A stretch of 64,000 nt of DNA, taken from positions 100,125 to 164,124 of the forward strand of contig MNCI01011963.1 in assembly GCA_015680685.1 (NCBI GenBank), written 5' to 3'. This DNA comes from Gnetum montanum (lineage: Eukaryota; Streptophyta; Gnetopsida; Gnetales; Gnetaceae). A model generated the notes under the pieces. It saw only the letters and a list, made by a program, of their open reading frames with translations, ran no database searches and was not told the DNA's origin. The position numbers and the translations under genes are program-made. Each line of letters starts with the position of its first letter. Position 1 is the stretch's first letter. Shown here one piece after another: positions 1-11,650 of the stretch.

Positions 1-1101
1 GGATTCATTGTGCCCTAAGTCAGTTACCTCATATCCCCATCTCTACGATCCCTTTCTATAATTCGTCTCATCTCACTATTCATGAAATTGTAGCTCGTGT
101 CCCATGTCGCATAGAATCTTCATCTCATTCCAGTGATATTTACATGTGTGTGTTTTGTGGAGTTAGTTCAGATTACATTTAACCCTTCTAGTGCCCATGG
201 ACACTTTAAGTGTGGTTACACAAGGGCATTATAGGTTAAAACCTGCTTTGGGGAGGACCCACTTATGTAATTTTTCGTAATCTTCATTGATTCTCTAGCT
301 CAAACACACAATTTCTTACCCTCAGCTTAATTTCTCATAATTTTCTTTACCTATGATTATCCCTCTTTCACTTTAACGTTCCAATGTACCATTACATTCC
401 CTTTTTTCATAACCGCCAAATTTTTATTGCTAAAGTTCACATCATTTTCATTAAGAGTGCCTCTTGAATCAATGATATTATCCTAGAACATCTTAATCCT
501 TGCCAATGTCCTCAATTTTCAACATTAATTTCAAGAAAATTCATTAAAAATTTGGTATTTCCTTAGTGTCTAACATCACTATGGACGAGATATAGCGTAC
601 GCGATATCGTGTCCTATTTACCTATAAATAGGTACCCCCGTCACAACACTTAGCATCATTTTGCCATTCACGCAGGGGGAGTTGTTGAAATTTTTCTCTG
701 CGGCTTACGATTGTGTGACCCTTGCTTTTTCACTCATATCTCGCTCACTGGTGCTCCGATTTTAATTTTGTTTAAACCTGCTTGAACCCGGAGTGTTCAG
801 TTTAGTCATGGAGGAGAGACACTTATCGAAAAGTGCCTAAATTTTTTGGAATTTATCATCACCCAAAGGAAATTAGTTAGGGTAATTAACTTAATACTTA
901 GAATAATTATGCCAAAAATCATATAACCCTTAAGTATACCAGGTGATTAAAAATGGAAACCACCTAAGTTACAAGACCCATTATTATCATTTTCAGGCAC
1001 AATCACATGTTATAACATAAGATCTTTAATTAAGGCAAGTAGTAATGTATAACTTAACTTTGAAAACAACCTTACTAACGCTTGATCCGTGTGATTACAG
1101 A
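1..1101 (+). other. Athila-3 non-coding spacer upstream of ORF3
   Basis: No reading frame is open here. The stretch aligns by eye with the spacer between integrase and ORF3 of Athila-2: both have a ccatggac block and then a shared 15-mer ggggaggacccactt (250-264 here, 50426-50440 there), followed by T/C-rich sequence. It is therefore the post-integrase spacer of an element whose gag and pol lie left of the window. A promoter-like segment at 585-640 is listed separately. The sequence just before the ORF (ctccgattttaa, then tttagtcatggagg) matches both flanks of the Tat-E solo LTR in Athila-2. Confidence 0.6.
585..640 (+). promoter_or_regulatory. Internal LTR-like promoter segment of Athila-3
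   Basis: A gcgatatcgtg word lies about 20 bases before a TATAAATA box (623-630). The same word and box spacing recur in this element's 3' LTR (gatatcg words at 4050-4110, TATAAATA at 4127-4134). About 470 bases downstream is the ORF3 start. A second promoter for ORF3 is inferred; only the similarity is seen. Confidence 0.5.
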
Positions 1102-3871
1102 ATGGCCCCGAAACATGTACAGCAAGAGGGTCCTATTCAAGGTGGGGAGAAACGATCTCAGAGATGTGGAAGACAAGGCCTTGCTAGACAACATATAGAA
1201 CAAGAGGTGTAATCATTCAGTATCCATCAAGAAGGACCTCCTACCAGACGGTCCGAGCAAGCAGAAGGAGGAGGTGCTACTACGCTTGAACCGGGACAAC
1301 AACTCACGTTGCCCCCAGAATGTGTTCAGGCTATCCATGAGAAGTCCACATTTGCTACGGTGATTGTGGAACTAAAATTTGAATCTTTTATAGAGTTCGC
1401 TCCTAAGGCTATTAGGGATCACCTGAAAGGGTCTCCCTTATGGCCTCTCCTCTCTGAAAGCAGTGCCTAGTACCTAGGAGAAGTGTACTAGTTCTGGCAC
1501 AATAGGGAGCAAGGCACCACGATTAACATTTGTGGTGTGACAGTTGATTTCTCTACACAGGTTATTCTGGAAGTGTTAAATCTTCCAAATTTAGGGCCTC
1601 ATGTTGCTCAGTTATCTACTCGTTTAGACCCTAATGTGTGAAAGGATTGGTTAGAAAAGGCTTATGGCATAGACAAAGCTTTTGGTGAGTTTATTTCAAA
1701 ATTGGAACCTATCACCTCTTCCCCACAAAAGGTTTGAAAAGAATATCCACGTATGCAGCCAGAGGATGTGCAGTGTTGATGGAAAAGGTTAACGCTAACC
1801 TTTCCCATCTATATTTAATGGAGATCCTAAGGCGATTTGAAGAACGGAAGTCAGGGAAGATGGAACTGTCCTTCCCCTGTCTTATCAGAAAACTGTGCCA
1901 AAAAGCTGGTATTTGGGGATACACTAATGATGTCCTCTGAAAAGCCTAGAATGCTTCTTATGCTGAACTACTAAAGGAACCAGCTCCAAGGAAGAGCATT
2001 GGCGAAGAGCTGAGACCTGAAGAAGAAGAAGAACAGATGACTAGACCACCTGCAACTTAACTTGTAGGACCTAGCCAACCTCCAGTTACGGGTCCCAACC
2101 AAAAATAAGAAGCAGGGCCTAGCATAGGCCAGGATCAACCGTCGTCGATGCGAGACTACAGACCATCGATAAGCCATCTTAGGGCCATCTTTGAGATAGT
2201 TAGTTGGGGAAGTCATGATGATGCAAACCTCTTCCATGTCATCGATGATGCCGATCAGCCTACTATTTCATTAGATCGCAGAAGGAGCAAATTATCAATT
2301 CAAACAAGAGGAGGGGAAAGTAGATGGTCACAATAGATCTTAGGAAATGTGACATCTTTTCAGGTGCAGTTAGAGACTAGTGAAGGGGCCATTGTGGTGG
2401 TCATGCAACACCAGAATGCTATGAGAGCTACTGAAGTGGTCGCTGATCACATCAAGGAATCTTTCAATGTACCTTTTGTGCCATCAGCAAATCTCTTAGG
2501 AGCATGGGATGCTCAAAGTCTTGCTGGGACCTCAATGACTCCTACGGAACATGAGGATGTACTTGATAGATTGCTTCAAATAGGACAATTAATGACATCT
2601 CTATTTGACATCCCCTAGGATGTAATAACAATTCAATCAGACCTCATTTCCACAAAGGGAAAGCTGGTCATATCTGAAGTAAGGGCCGAGCATGCTAAAG
2701 CTGAAGTACATAAACTACAAGAGCAGCTCGTAGCCTTACAAGCAGCATAGTGGGATCCTCTACAATTTGTTCCCGTAGACTAGCTAGAAAAATTTAGAAT
2801 AGAGCAACTGACCAAATTAATTGCAGAGAATAAGAAGGTGGCAAAAGAAAAGGAGACAACTGTTTGGGATGCCTCCGCATCACAGGCACAAACCCATGCG
2901 CATCTTAAGGCACTCAGAGCCTTAGAAGAAGAGAATAAGTTGTTGGTTGCAGATAACCTTCATTTGACCTCTGTGGAGAAACAAAAGAATGTTCTTGATG
3001 AATACTTTCATCAACTACAAGAACAATTCATTCAGGTCAACCGAGATGTAAGCCGTTTAGCTTGAGAGGATCGAACCCTCTCAATGGAGGAGGTACGTGC
3101 TATTCAAAAAAGTCAGCAATTGAGATAAGCGCATGGCAGAATGAGGCTAAACGACACAAGAAGCTGAAGGAGCATTTCTGTGATCAGGTGGGGATGTATA
3201 AGCAAATCCTAAAGAAGGAAATCCATATGGACAAGGCTCAAATCAACACTATTAGTGCTCAACACACTGATTGGAGAGCCATATTGGACACTTATGCCTT
3301 TGCCCACCAAGCAGAAGTTAAGAACTGGGACCTGCAAATCCAAGAATTGACAAAATACATGGAGTTGGTAAACCTTAGATATGCCAACCTTGCCATGTTA
3401 ATAGCATGGCACCTGAGGTTAGAGCTTGAGCAATAGGTAGCTTCCACCCATCTCAAATATGAGGCAAAATTTGCAGAGTGCAAGAAGCTAGTAGAAAAAC
3501 TAGATGTTGCAAATTCTGAACTCGAGGTGGTAAAAGCAAGCTACCAAGGACAAAAAGATGTTGCAACTGACTTAGCTCGATGGCTAACAGATCTTCATGA
3601 ATACAAAGACAAAGCCAGAGCCTATGAAGAGGAACGACGGGTGTTTGCGACATGGTATGTCAAAGCTAACCAGATGTTTCCACAACTACCCTATCCATGG
3701 GAGGTGTTGACTCCATCAAACATAGCAACACTAGCATGGACGGCACGTGATCCTCAGACCAAAGAGGAGAAGCTCTAGGCCATACTTCAACACCATCAAG
3801 CTTCCAAGCCTAGAGCACATGACAAAGGGAAAGTGCCCATGGAGGAGACACCGCCACTAGGAACTACATGA
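1102..3871 (+). pseudogene. Decayed ORF3 (post-integrase coiled-coil protein) of Athila-3
   Basis: The relic begins at an ATG (MAPKHVQQEG) and ends in TPPLGTT-stop, about 920 codons, with several stops and at least two frameshifts (near 1735 and 3110). The N-terminal third contains a globular-looking block (REQGTTINICGVTVDF, then LSFPCLIRKLCQKAG). It resembles the 'putative plant transposon protein' domain seen in Athila-type elements; that match is from memory. The C-terminal half is Glu/Lys/Gln-rich heptad sequence typical of coiled coil. I see no signal peptide or membrane helix, so it does not look like an envelope glycoprotein although it sits where Athila env-like ORFs sit. Athila-2 has a homologous relic at 52772-55581 with the same ending. 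Function unknown; a structural or Gag-accessory role is only a guess. Confidence 0.6.
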
Positions 3872-4028
3872 GTTCCATTTTTTGTAATTGTAGTATTTTT
3901 TTGTGTTGTGTCTTCCCACACTACGACATTATTCCATTTTGTTTTCCAATTAATAATCCCATACCTATCCACTATGTAATCAATGGAACTTATTCTCTTT
4001 GTAACTCGAGGATGGGTTTTTATTCAGT

Positions 4029-4038
4029 CGTGGGGGTA
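4029..4038 (+). promoter_or_regulatory. Polypurine tract of Athila-3
   Basis: cgtgggggta lies directly against the TGATGGGC start of the 3' LTR, the position of the plus-strand primer. Athila-2 has the decayed equivalent at 55806-55818. Confidence 0.6.
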
Positions 4039-4854
4039 TGATGGGCAACGATATCGCATGGGACTACGCGATATCACGTCTTCCCTACGATATCGCATAC
4101 GTGATATCGTTGTCCATCGCAATGTCTATAAATAAGAAGCAGCTCTCCCTTGTTGAGGTAATTAGGAGTTAGCAGTAGCGAAGCTCTGGCAGTTTGATCC
4201 TTCCAAAGATAGATTATTTTTCAGTGTCTACCCGCAGTGTGGTGAATGTAATTGTACAACATTCTTTATTCGAGTGTGACATACTTGGACGTGCACATGA
4301 CTGGTAATAAATATCGAGATTACTTCATCATTGTAGCATTCACTTTGTTTATTTATTTGTTTATTTATTTGTTATTTACTATTTTCTCTCTCACCCTTAA
4401 ACTCCTAGAACACAGAATGAGTATGACTTGATTACGAGCATTTAAGTGTGACTACTTGGTATCCCAGTGGTGTACCTAGGATCTGCGCTTGGTAATCCTA
4501 GTGGTAGTCGTGCACAAGGTCCAAGATGTGTATGGATGATCAAGGAATCGACTGCTAATCGCACTTAGGCTAGATTAGATTCTCTTACCCTTTCTCCCCT
4601 AACTTAGCTTAGTTAATATTCTCTTTCTATCACCTTCAGGAGTAGCGGTTAGATTAGGAACACATCATACACCTCACTCTAGACTAAACCATACGTGACA
4701 AATATAATACTAGTCCAGGTGGGAAGACAGCGAACTGCGACCTAAGGTTAATGATCTAGGTGCCACAACTAGTTCGTCTGCGGAGTTCGACTGGATCGCG
4801 TGTGCTATGCTCATATTCGTATGGTTGAGTGTAGGGGTATCTCGCCACTCATCA
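4039..4854 (+). repeat. 3' LTR of Athila-3
   Basis: Starts TGATGGGC right after the polypurine tract and ends CACTCATCA, the same ends as the LTRs at 10646-11492, 17174-17923 and 55819-56701. The U3 part carries repeated gatatcg words (partly palindromic), then TATAAATA at 4127-4134. The downstream part shares the ttggtaatcc and caagatgtgtatgg segments with the other Athila LTRs. The matching 5' LTR lies outside the window, so no target duplication can be tested. Confidence 0.75.
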
Positions 4855-5225
4855 CTACCCTAGGAAGTATACATTTATTAAAATATGGCTATAAGTAGAT
4901 GTCTACTTTACCACTAGGAAGTAGATGCCTATGGACAAATGTCTGTTCTACTAGGGTTAATAGGAAATACATATAATCTAAATCCTAGGACCTTGGAACA
5001 TAGCCAAATGGATTCCCTTTGATCCTAGAATACCTTGAACTTGTCAAAACATGCACAACATTCACAAACTTAAGAAAATACCAAATTGCATAGGAAAGTT
5101 ACACCATTATGGTGGTCAACTCGTGGTTGCTGATTCTTGTTGTTTCATGCTATTTTTGTATCCTTTAAAACTATTTCTAACCTTTTAATATGGAAAGTCT
5201 AGGTTGTCCTTTAAAAATTGGCCCA

Positions 5226-6183
5226 CGTCAACTATGATTATACCCCAAGTAGCTTGATCTATGTGTTAATGGGTAAATATTGTGAAGGGTAGGGATGATT
5301 GCTATACTTCACCCATATCACCTCTGATTATATGCAAGATTTAATAATGGGCAACCATTATGGGAGAATCATTTAGCCAATTAGTGTCTACTTATATTTC
5401 TTGTGATTATCATGTCGCTAATTTCTTAATGTAGAATAATAAGGGTAGATGATCCACATGGTTTTTCTTCTAGAATTGCTTCATCCATGATCAAGTAAGA
5501 TCTAGTCAACTAGTCCTTGAGGAGGATCACTAATAGTATCTTAGATAGGTAAGACCTTTGTGAATGAATAATCCTTATAGTTGATCAATTTATAGTGCAT
5601 GCTTAGGTTATCTATTTCTTCACATTTTTTGGATATCATGGTCTTAGATAAGACTCTTGGCTTCCAATCTCATGGATCTTGAGATGGTTTCTTGTGTAGC
5701 ATGTGATCCCATCCTACAACTTATTTGAGATGCATCACAATGGTTGCCTCTACTAGAAGGTTTTGAAACCTTTATACATTTTTTTATGAAAATTTAGATG
5801 GTAGGAGCTAGGAGCTTGATGGTGATTAAGCATGAATGATGAAGTTTTTGTCTTTCTTTCAAATTTAGTTTTCTTTAAGATTTATGTTATAATAAGAATG
5901 ATTTACTTAAACTTACATGTTGATGGATATTATTAACTCTCCTTTTGATTATGGATTTTTCATGTTATGAGATTTAATTATGAACTTGATTTATGGTTAT
6001 GAAATTGTTTCTTTAAGTACTTTGATGTGTATTTAAATTTTATCCTACACTTTGATTAATTTTTATAATGCTTATGATAATTATTTTCTTAAGATGTAAG
6101 CATTATAACATCACATTCCTAGGTAATACGTTATTGGTGATTTAAATTTGGATTATCTTAAGTATAAAATTTGGGGTATGACA
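5226..6183 (-). repeat. Possible decayed LTR of a minus-strand gypsy element
   Basis: On the minus strand the segment begins TGTCATACCCCAAATTT and ends near a ggggtataatca word, resembling the inverted GGGGT termini of Tekay/Del-type LTRs. It lies downstream of the minus-strand gag relic, as a 3' LTR would after loss of pol. No partner LTR was recognised, so this is weak. Confidence 0.25.
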
Positions 6184-6389
6184 CCTAATATCCTGGTTAT
6201 CTACATGAATATTATTTTGGTTAGTTTCTCTAAACGTATCTTGACTACCCACATCGATAACATACAAGTGAAGGATAATATCCTATAAGAGGGGAACATC
6301 ATCACTAGTGGCTAGTTACTAGTAGGCACCACCTTGTGTGCAGTTATCATGTCCTCCTCTAGCCTATGTTAAGGGGTTAAATCTCCCTC

Positions 6390-7330
6390 TAGATAATGAT
6401 CCCTTTTGTTATTCCAAGCTGCATTCCATCCAAGTTGCATCCTTATTTAAGATGCTCTTCAAATCCATGATCATGTCACATACATAATCATAAGGCAAAG
6501 AGGTAAGAGATGATACTTTAGGAATAGGTAAAGTCCTTGGCCAAATATGTTTGACCTATTTCAAGCATCCATTAACTTCATCACATGATTGCTAAGCTCT
6601 ACAAACTAAGCATCACACTCTACCATAAAATAACTATCCTAATACAATCTATAAAGATTCTCTTACTTAGCTAGGACATACTAGATAGAAATGTATCTAT
6701 AGTTGAAGGAAAGTAGGAAATTTTTTCATGGAACCTCATGTCATATTCATCTCTTGGCCTACTCCTTAGAATTCTACTAGTACTTGGTTGCTTCTATTAG
6801 TTAATAATTTGTCAATCTAGTTTGTTGTGCTGGGGCACATTCCATTAAATCAAAGATCTTTCTCAAATCCTCTAGGCACTCTATCAACATAGTAAAATCC
6901 TCTATACTAGAGAATGTGGGAGGTCTACATAGATCTACATAGGAAACTTACTCATGGAACCTCCTATCCTATTCATCCCTTAGCCTACTCCTTAAACTCT
7001 CACTAGCACTTGGTAATGTCTATTATCTAGTAAGCTATTAATCTAGTTTGTTGTACTAGGGTACATCTCATTAAATCAAAGGTCTTTCTCAACTTCTCTA
7101 GCCACTCTATTAACATAGTGAAATCCTTTATACTAGAGAATGTAGGAGGTTCTAGCTTGTACAACTACTCAACAATCTTTTTGCTAATAGGTTTCATAGC
7201 TAGCTCCCTATCATCACAAGCACCAATACCACTATAGCTATTACTACCAACCTCTTTTATAGTTGGCATGCTTACATCAATATTGCTACCAATCTCTCAA
7301 ATGACTAACCCTCTTACCCCATTGCAACTA
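6390..7330 (-). pseudogene. Decayed gag of an old gypsy retrotransposon
   Basis: Minus-strand translation gives PPTFSSIKDFTMLIEWLEKL followed by RKTFDLMRCTLVQQTRLIAY. This matches the Retrotrans_gag pattern PPxF-x-W-x-KxFxxMxCTxxQ-x-LxAY. Further on, after several stops, VECDAxFVELSNHVM corresponds to the V-x-EYDxxFxxLS motif of the same domain. Order and spacing fit a chromovirus-like capsid domain. The central part is present twice (see the duplication at 6716-7150), and there are many stops and frameshifts. No pol is recognisable next to it. It is unrelated in sequence to the Athila and Tat gags elsewhere in the window. Confidence 0.55.
6716..7150. repeat. Tandem duplication of about 210-225 bp inside the old gag
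   Basis: 6716-6924 and 6941-7150 are near-copies: both carry catggaacctc, ctactcctta, ctagtttgttgt, cattaaatcaaag and ctagagaatgt in order. Both encode the FDLM capsid segment on the minus strand. Differences are scattered substitutions, so the duplication is old. Confidence 0.7.
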
Positions 7331-10300
7331 CCACTACCACTCATACTCCAACTCTTAACCTCCTAAATAACTATAAGAAAGGATAGGAAAACACTTGTCT
7401 TGATCATAAATAATTTAAGCAACTACATCATTTCTCTAGCAAGGTCCATCTAGGCATTACCAACCCTCCTACTCATTAGTTATGCTTGACTAACTACTAG
7501 TATCTTAGCCTATGTACTTGATGATATTTGAGTCTCATCAATGCAATGACCTTTAGCACTTGACCTATAGTGGCTTTTCATCATTAACATGCAATCATAG
7601 AGGTAAGTACTACAACATCCTATATTAGTTAGAGTAACCTACTTTGATATGAGTATGTAATACCTTGCATGTCCAATCCAAGCCAAGTTTAGAAACAAAC
7701 CAGAATTCAATGGAACATAGAAACTAAGGTGCATCTCACAACATGATGATTAAAAAAATAGTGTAAATTCATAAATAACTCTATAGAAATCTCATCAAAA
7801 ACTATTCAGAATCATAGATACAAGATACACATACCAAACTAGCATCATAATATATATCTTAAAATATCATCATGATAATACATTATCAAACCATCTACAT
7901 ACAAACATAGATGTTACACAATAACTGTCAATATGTTCAACACATGTCCTATTAGTATAAACATCATATACACTATATAAGATATTACATCTCATGGACT
8001 ATCTAAGCCTATGCCATTAGCAAACAAGTCAACCTCTTTGACAAATACATGTGACAGAAAAGATAAGAATATGAACCCGAATCCTATATCACCTTCCTCA
8101 GGTCTCCAAGCCTCTTAAGATCCCAACTCCACCACTTACACATAAATGGGATCAATACAAGGCTAATTAGAAGCCTTTACATATCTCATACGAATGTGAA
8201 GTTTGATGCTATACTAGAGGAGAGATTTGGGATACACTGAGTAACACACAATGAGATCAATAGATCTCATGCCATAATAAAAACATCATATCATATCACG
8301 TAGTCATGGTCACATCTAGAATATCAACCATGAAACCATTTCTAACATCATAATCCATTATCTATCCATTAAACCTTTTAACATAAACCACAACCTAGTA
8401 GAAAGCATTACATAAATGAAATTTGCAAATATGACACACCTAGAGCCCATTTACTATTTATGAATGTCATAGACATGTAGCTACACTTCATAGGCAATCA
8501 ATGCCCCTAAGGGATTGCAAATATGCATAATCATAATCACATAGCCCCTGTGTTAGTTGATACATCCACACTCAATATAAATGTGATATCATCGTTATGA
8601 GTAGTCAAAATACTATCAATGTGTATAGGTTTTTTATTAGTTTTTCATTACTTAATTCATTATCAATGCTAGTGCTTATTACCTTATTTATAGCCCTAGG
8701 TCACTAAACTTTTGAAGGATAGATCTATGTATGTACAAATACCCAAAGATCTTATACAATTCATAGGCCTAGCCTATACTCTCCCATTCTCAAAATGAGG
8801 TTTGAGATAGGAGCCTCATAGATTAATCATGGGATTCATCCCAACTCCTTCAAGGTCCCTTATCACTAACCTATTCAGATCATCATGTCAACTCCACTAG
8901 CACATGCACACAACTTATTAAAAATATCATATCATGATACACCATAACCAACCAATGACTATAAGCAACTAATGTTGCATGCATCATCTTGATACATAGG
9001 TCATGTCATATCTCATTGTTCTCATTAACATAACCAAGGTTGATCAATCACATAAAGCATTATCATGTTGTATACATATCTAGCTCCTAAATCATAATAA
9101 TATCTTGTATTACATCACAACATGGCTAAAACATAAGCATAACTAGAAATTTTCTTATCATAGCAACACATGGAGTGTTTCAACAGGAATCTCTAGCCTA
9201 GTAAATAGCCTCAGCATATGATTCCATTATCCCTGATATTCAGCATCATGATAGTTCTTCTTACTCTTCATCCAAAACTTGAGCATATCTCTCATCCATT
9301 CCTTATCACTCAAATTTGTATGAAGTGTGATCTTAGCAAGACTTGTGTTGGTCTCATACTTGGCATCATGAGTTGGCCACTACCTTGATGCCACTCACTT
9401 TGTGCAAAAAGCAGAGAATAAAAATAAGCTATCCAAGCTACTACAACCCTACCATGGATAAATTATGCCTTAAGTTTAATAATAGCAGTAGTATGACCTC
9501 ACTATAGTTCCACTATTGATCACATGTCAAGTAATTTCATCAACTGACCATCATGACCCCATCATAGCCAAGTTGCAACTAATGCCTCAATGCAAATCAT
9601 CATCATGATTGCACTATATGGGTTTCATGCCTTGCACCTTAACATATATTTATAGAAACCCTAATATTGTGAGGATGCCATGATTTGTATCCATGAAACC
9701 TTCAATCATGACCTCCCTACAACTAAATTATGGCCTACTATGACCTCACTATCAACATAAAACCTTTCAAACACAAAAGAACAAGGATCATATAAAAACA
9801 CTAGAATCATAACCATTGATCCATAAACATTACCATCATTCCAATTGATCTCAAAGTACAACAATCGTTCTCTATAGTCTCTAAAGGCCCAATGTCAAAT
9901 ATGAATTCCAAATCTCACTTGAAACAATCTACAAGAATCGCAAACACAGAATGCATTTTTTAAAACATGAGAATGTATATCTATGCTAAACCAAAAACTC
10001 ATGTAATAGTTTTTATCCTCTAGTTGAATCTTATAACTTTCAAAACATTTCCTAATTCCCAACTAATATCATGACATCCACACTCCATATCTCACCCTTG
10101 GAGTACTCCATCAACATGCCAATCAAACCTATATACATCATAACATATTTGCAACTTATCCAGGATACTATACATGCATTACAAGTTACACCAACTAGTC
10201 CTATGGCTCTAACATGCATAGCATTGTAACATCTCCTATATAATCATATGTTTTACAAAAAAACACTACCATTATAACATCTCATAACATATGTAATTCC

Positions 10301-10523
10301 ACCATCATATTTATGCATTATAAATATCATAATCATCGCATATCATGTGTACTTGCCAAAAGCTCAATCTTTTCCCACAACCCTTCTACCCTACCAACCA
10401 CAAACATCATACTAAACATCCAACAAGATCATTGTGCATAATCATAGTGAGTCAAGGGTTGTTGAAACCCAAAATAATTCAAACATATGTACATCCTAAG
10501 ATTTCTATAAGTTTATAACTTAG

Positions 10524-10595
10524 TGCTACCTAGTAGAATTGAACCTGTGACCTGGGGTTATTAGTCAAAGACCCATACCACTAAGCTAATAGCTC
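10524..10595 (-). repeat. tRNA-Ile-like sequence (tRNA-derived SINE or tRNA pseudogene)
   Basis: On the minus strand the order is tRNA-like: TTAGCTTAGTGGTA (A box/D arm), CTAATAA in the anticodon-loop position (AAT, isoleucine), then GGTCACAGGTTCAATTCT (variable/T arm with B box). GCTA near the 5' end can pair with TAGC near the 3' end. It resembles plant tRNA-Ile(AAT), but the anticodon stem is broken, so it is not a functional tRNA. A SINE head is possible; I could not define a body or tail. Confidence 0.5.
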
Positions 10596-10645
10596 ATTTC
10601 TATAATCATGGTGATTCATAATTATAATTATAACAACGTAAGATT

Positions 10646-11492
10646 TGATGAAGCGTCATGGTTGGCCACATCAATGGGATGCCATCGATGCAACCCCGTC
10701 AACGTGGGGTTTGACCAATTAACATGTACCTATTGATAGGGCCCCTTATTTTCACTTATAAATGTGCACCTTTAGCTACATTTATGGCATTAAGTCTCTA
10801 GTTGTAGCAAATTTCTAGTAGTTTTGTAATTCAAAAGTTCTAGTAGTGCACGTAGTAGGAGTCAAAGAGCGTACGAATCTTTATTCAAACACTGTTGTAT
10901 CTGAGCATTGTAGTGTGTGCGACAATAAAGACAAGCTTTTTGATAAACATTGTAGCACTTTGAAATAGATTAATTATTTTCTTCATGCATTTAATAGTTT
11001 AAGAAATTTATTTTAATGTTTTAAGTAATTAATTAATTAATTAAGGTAGATTAACTAATGATTAATTAAAACACATAAGTATGACCACTTTGAGCATACG
11101 TGTAATGCATAGTAAACCTAGTGATGCTTAATGTTTGGTAACCTAGTAGCATTATACATGTTCAAGATGTGTATGGAAAGTGGGAATAGATGCTTATGTT
11201 AGGATTTCTTAAGTGTTAGCTAGTTATATTAATTTAGTAATTAATTGCCTTTATTCATATGCAACTTAGAACACAAAAACATAAAAATGATAAAAATCAT
11301 GTACCTCAATTATACTTAACCATACCTTTGTATTCACAATTGTAATTGATAAGACAATGATTGCAATGGTTAGTTTCACCTCTTAAAGGCTAGTGTACTT
11401 AGAAGACTAGAAGTCCAAAAAATTTGATTGAATCACGCATGAATGCTTAGTGATTTGTATGGTAGGGTGTAGGGTATACTCACCACTCATCA
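10646..11492 (+). repeat. 5' LTR of Athila-1
   Basis: Begins TGATGAAGCG and ends CACTCATCA, directly before the primer-binding site. A TATA-type box (TATAAATG) lies at 10757-10764. U3 is short, with gatg/catc words such as catcgatgcaac. The second half shares the ttggtaac, caagatgtgtatgg and ctcaattatacttaacc segments with the LTRs at 17174 and 55819. About 847 bases. Confidence 0.85.
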
Positions 11493-11493
11493 T

Positions 11494-11511
11494 TAGCACC
11501 ATTACTGGGGA
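11494..11511 (+). promoter_or_regulatory. Primer-binding site of Athila-1 (tRNA-Asp)
   Basis: tagcaccattactgggga is the complement of the tRNA-Asp 3' end (the usual Athila site) with five changes, all G-to-A or C-to-T. It lies one base after the LTR end. Confidence 0.75.
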
Positions 11512-11650
11512 CTTTTAGTTAGTGACATGTGCTATCTAGGACTTGGTGGAAATTATTTAAGATTGTTGGAACAAACCCTAAAGTCACAATCATTCAAATA
11601 ATAATAATTATTATACTTAAAGAACACTGTTATTTTTCTTCTAAGTGAAA

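Larger units (their letters stand above)
4855..10645. other. Old non-coding stretch between elements
   Basis: This AT-rich stretch has no ORF of note. Supported contents are listed separately: a possible minus-strand LTR (about 5226-6183), a decayed minus-strand gag (6390-7330) with an internal duplication, and a tRNA-like element near 10560. Isolated TATAAATA-like words on the minus strand (near 8690 and 9650) could be remnants of a 5' LTR of the same minus-strand element. In 7330-10500 I see nothing else I can name. Confidence 0.5.

Noticed and set aside
2349-3778. Separate small genes in Athila-3
   Set aside because: The pieces at 2349, 2838, 3062 and 3527 are fragments of one decayed ORF3, collinear with the relic in Athila-2.
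1102-3871. Envelope gene
   Set aside because: The position fits, but there is no signal peptide, membrane helix or cleavage motif; coiled coil dominates.
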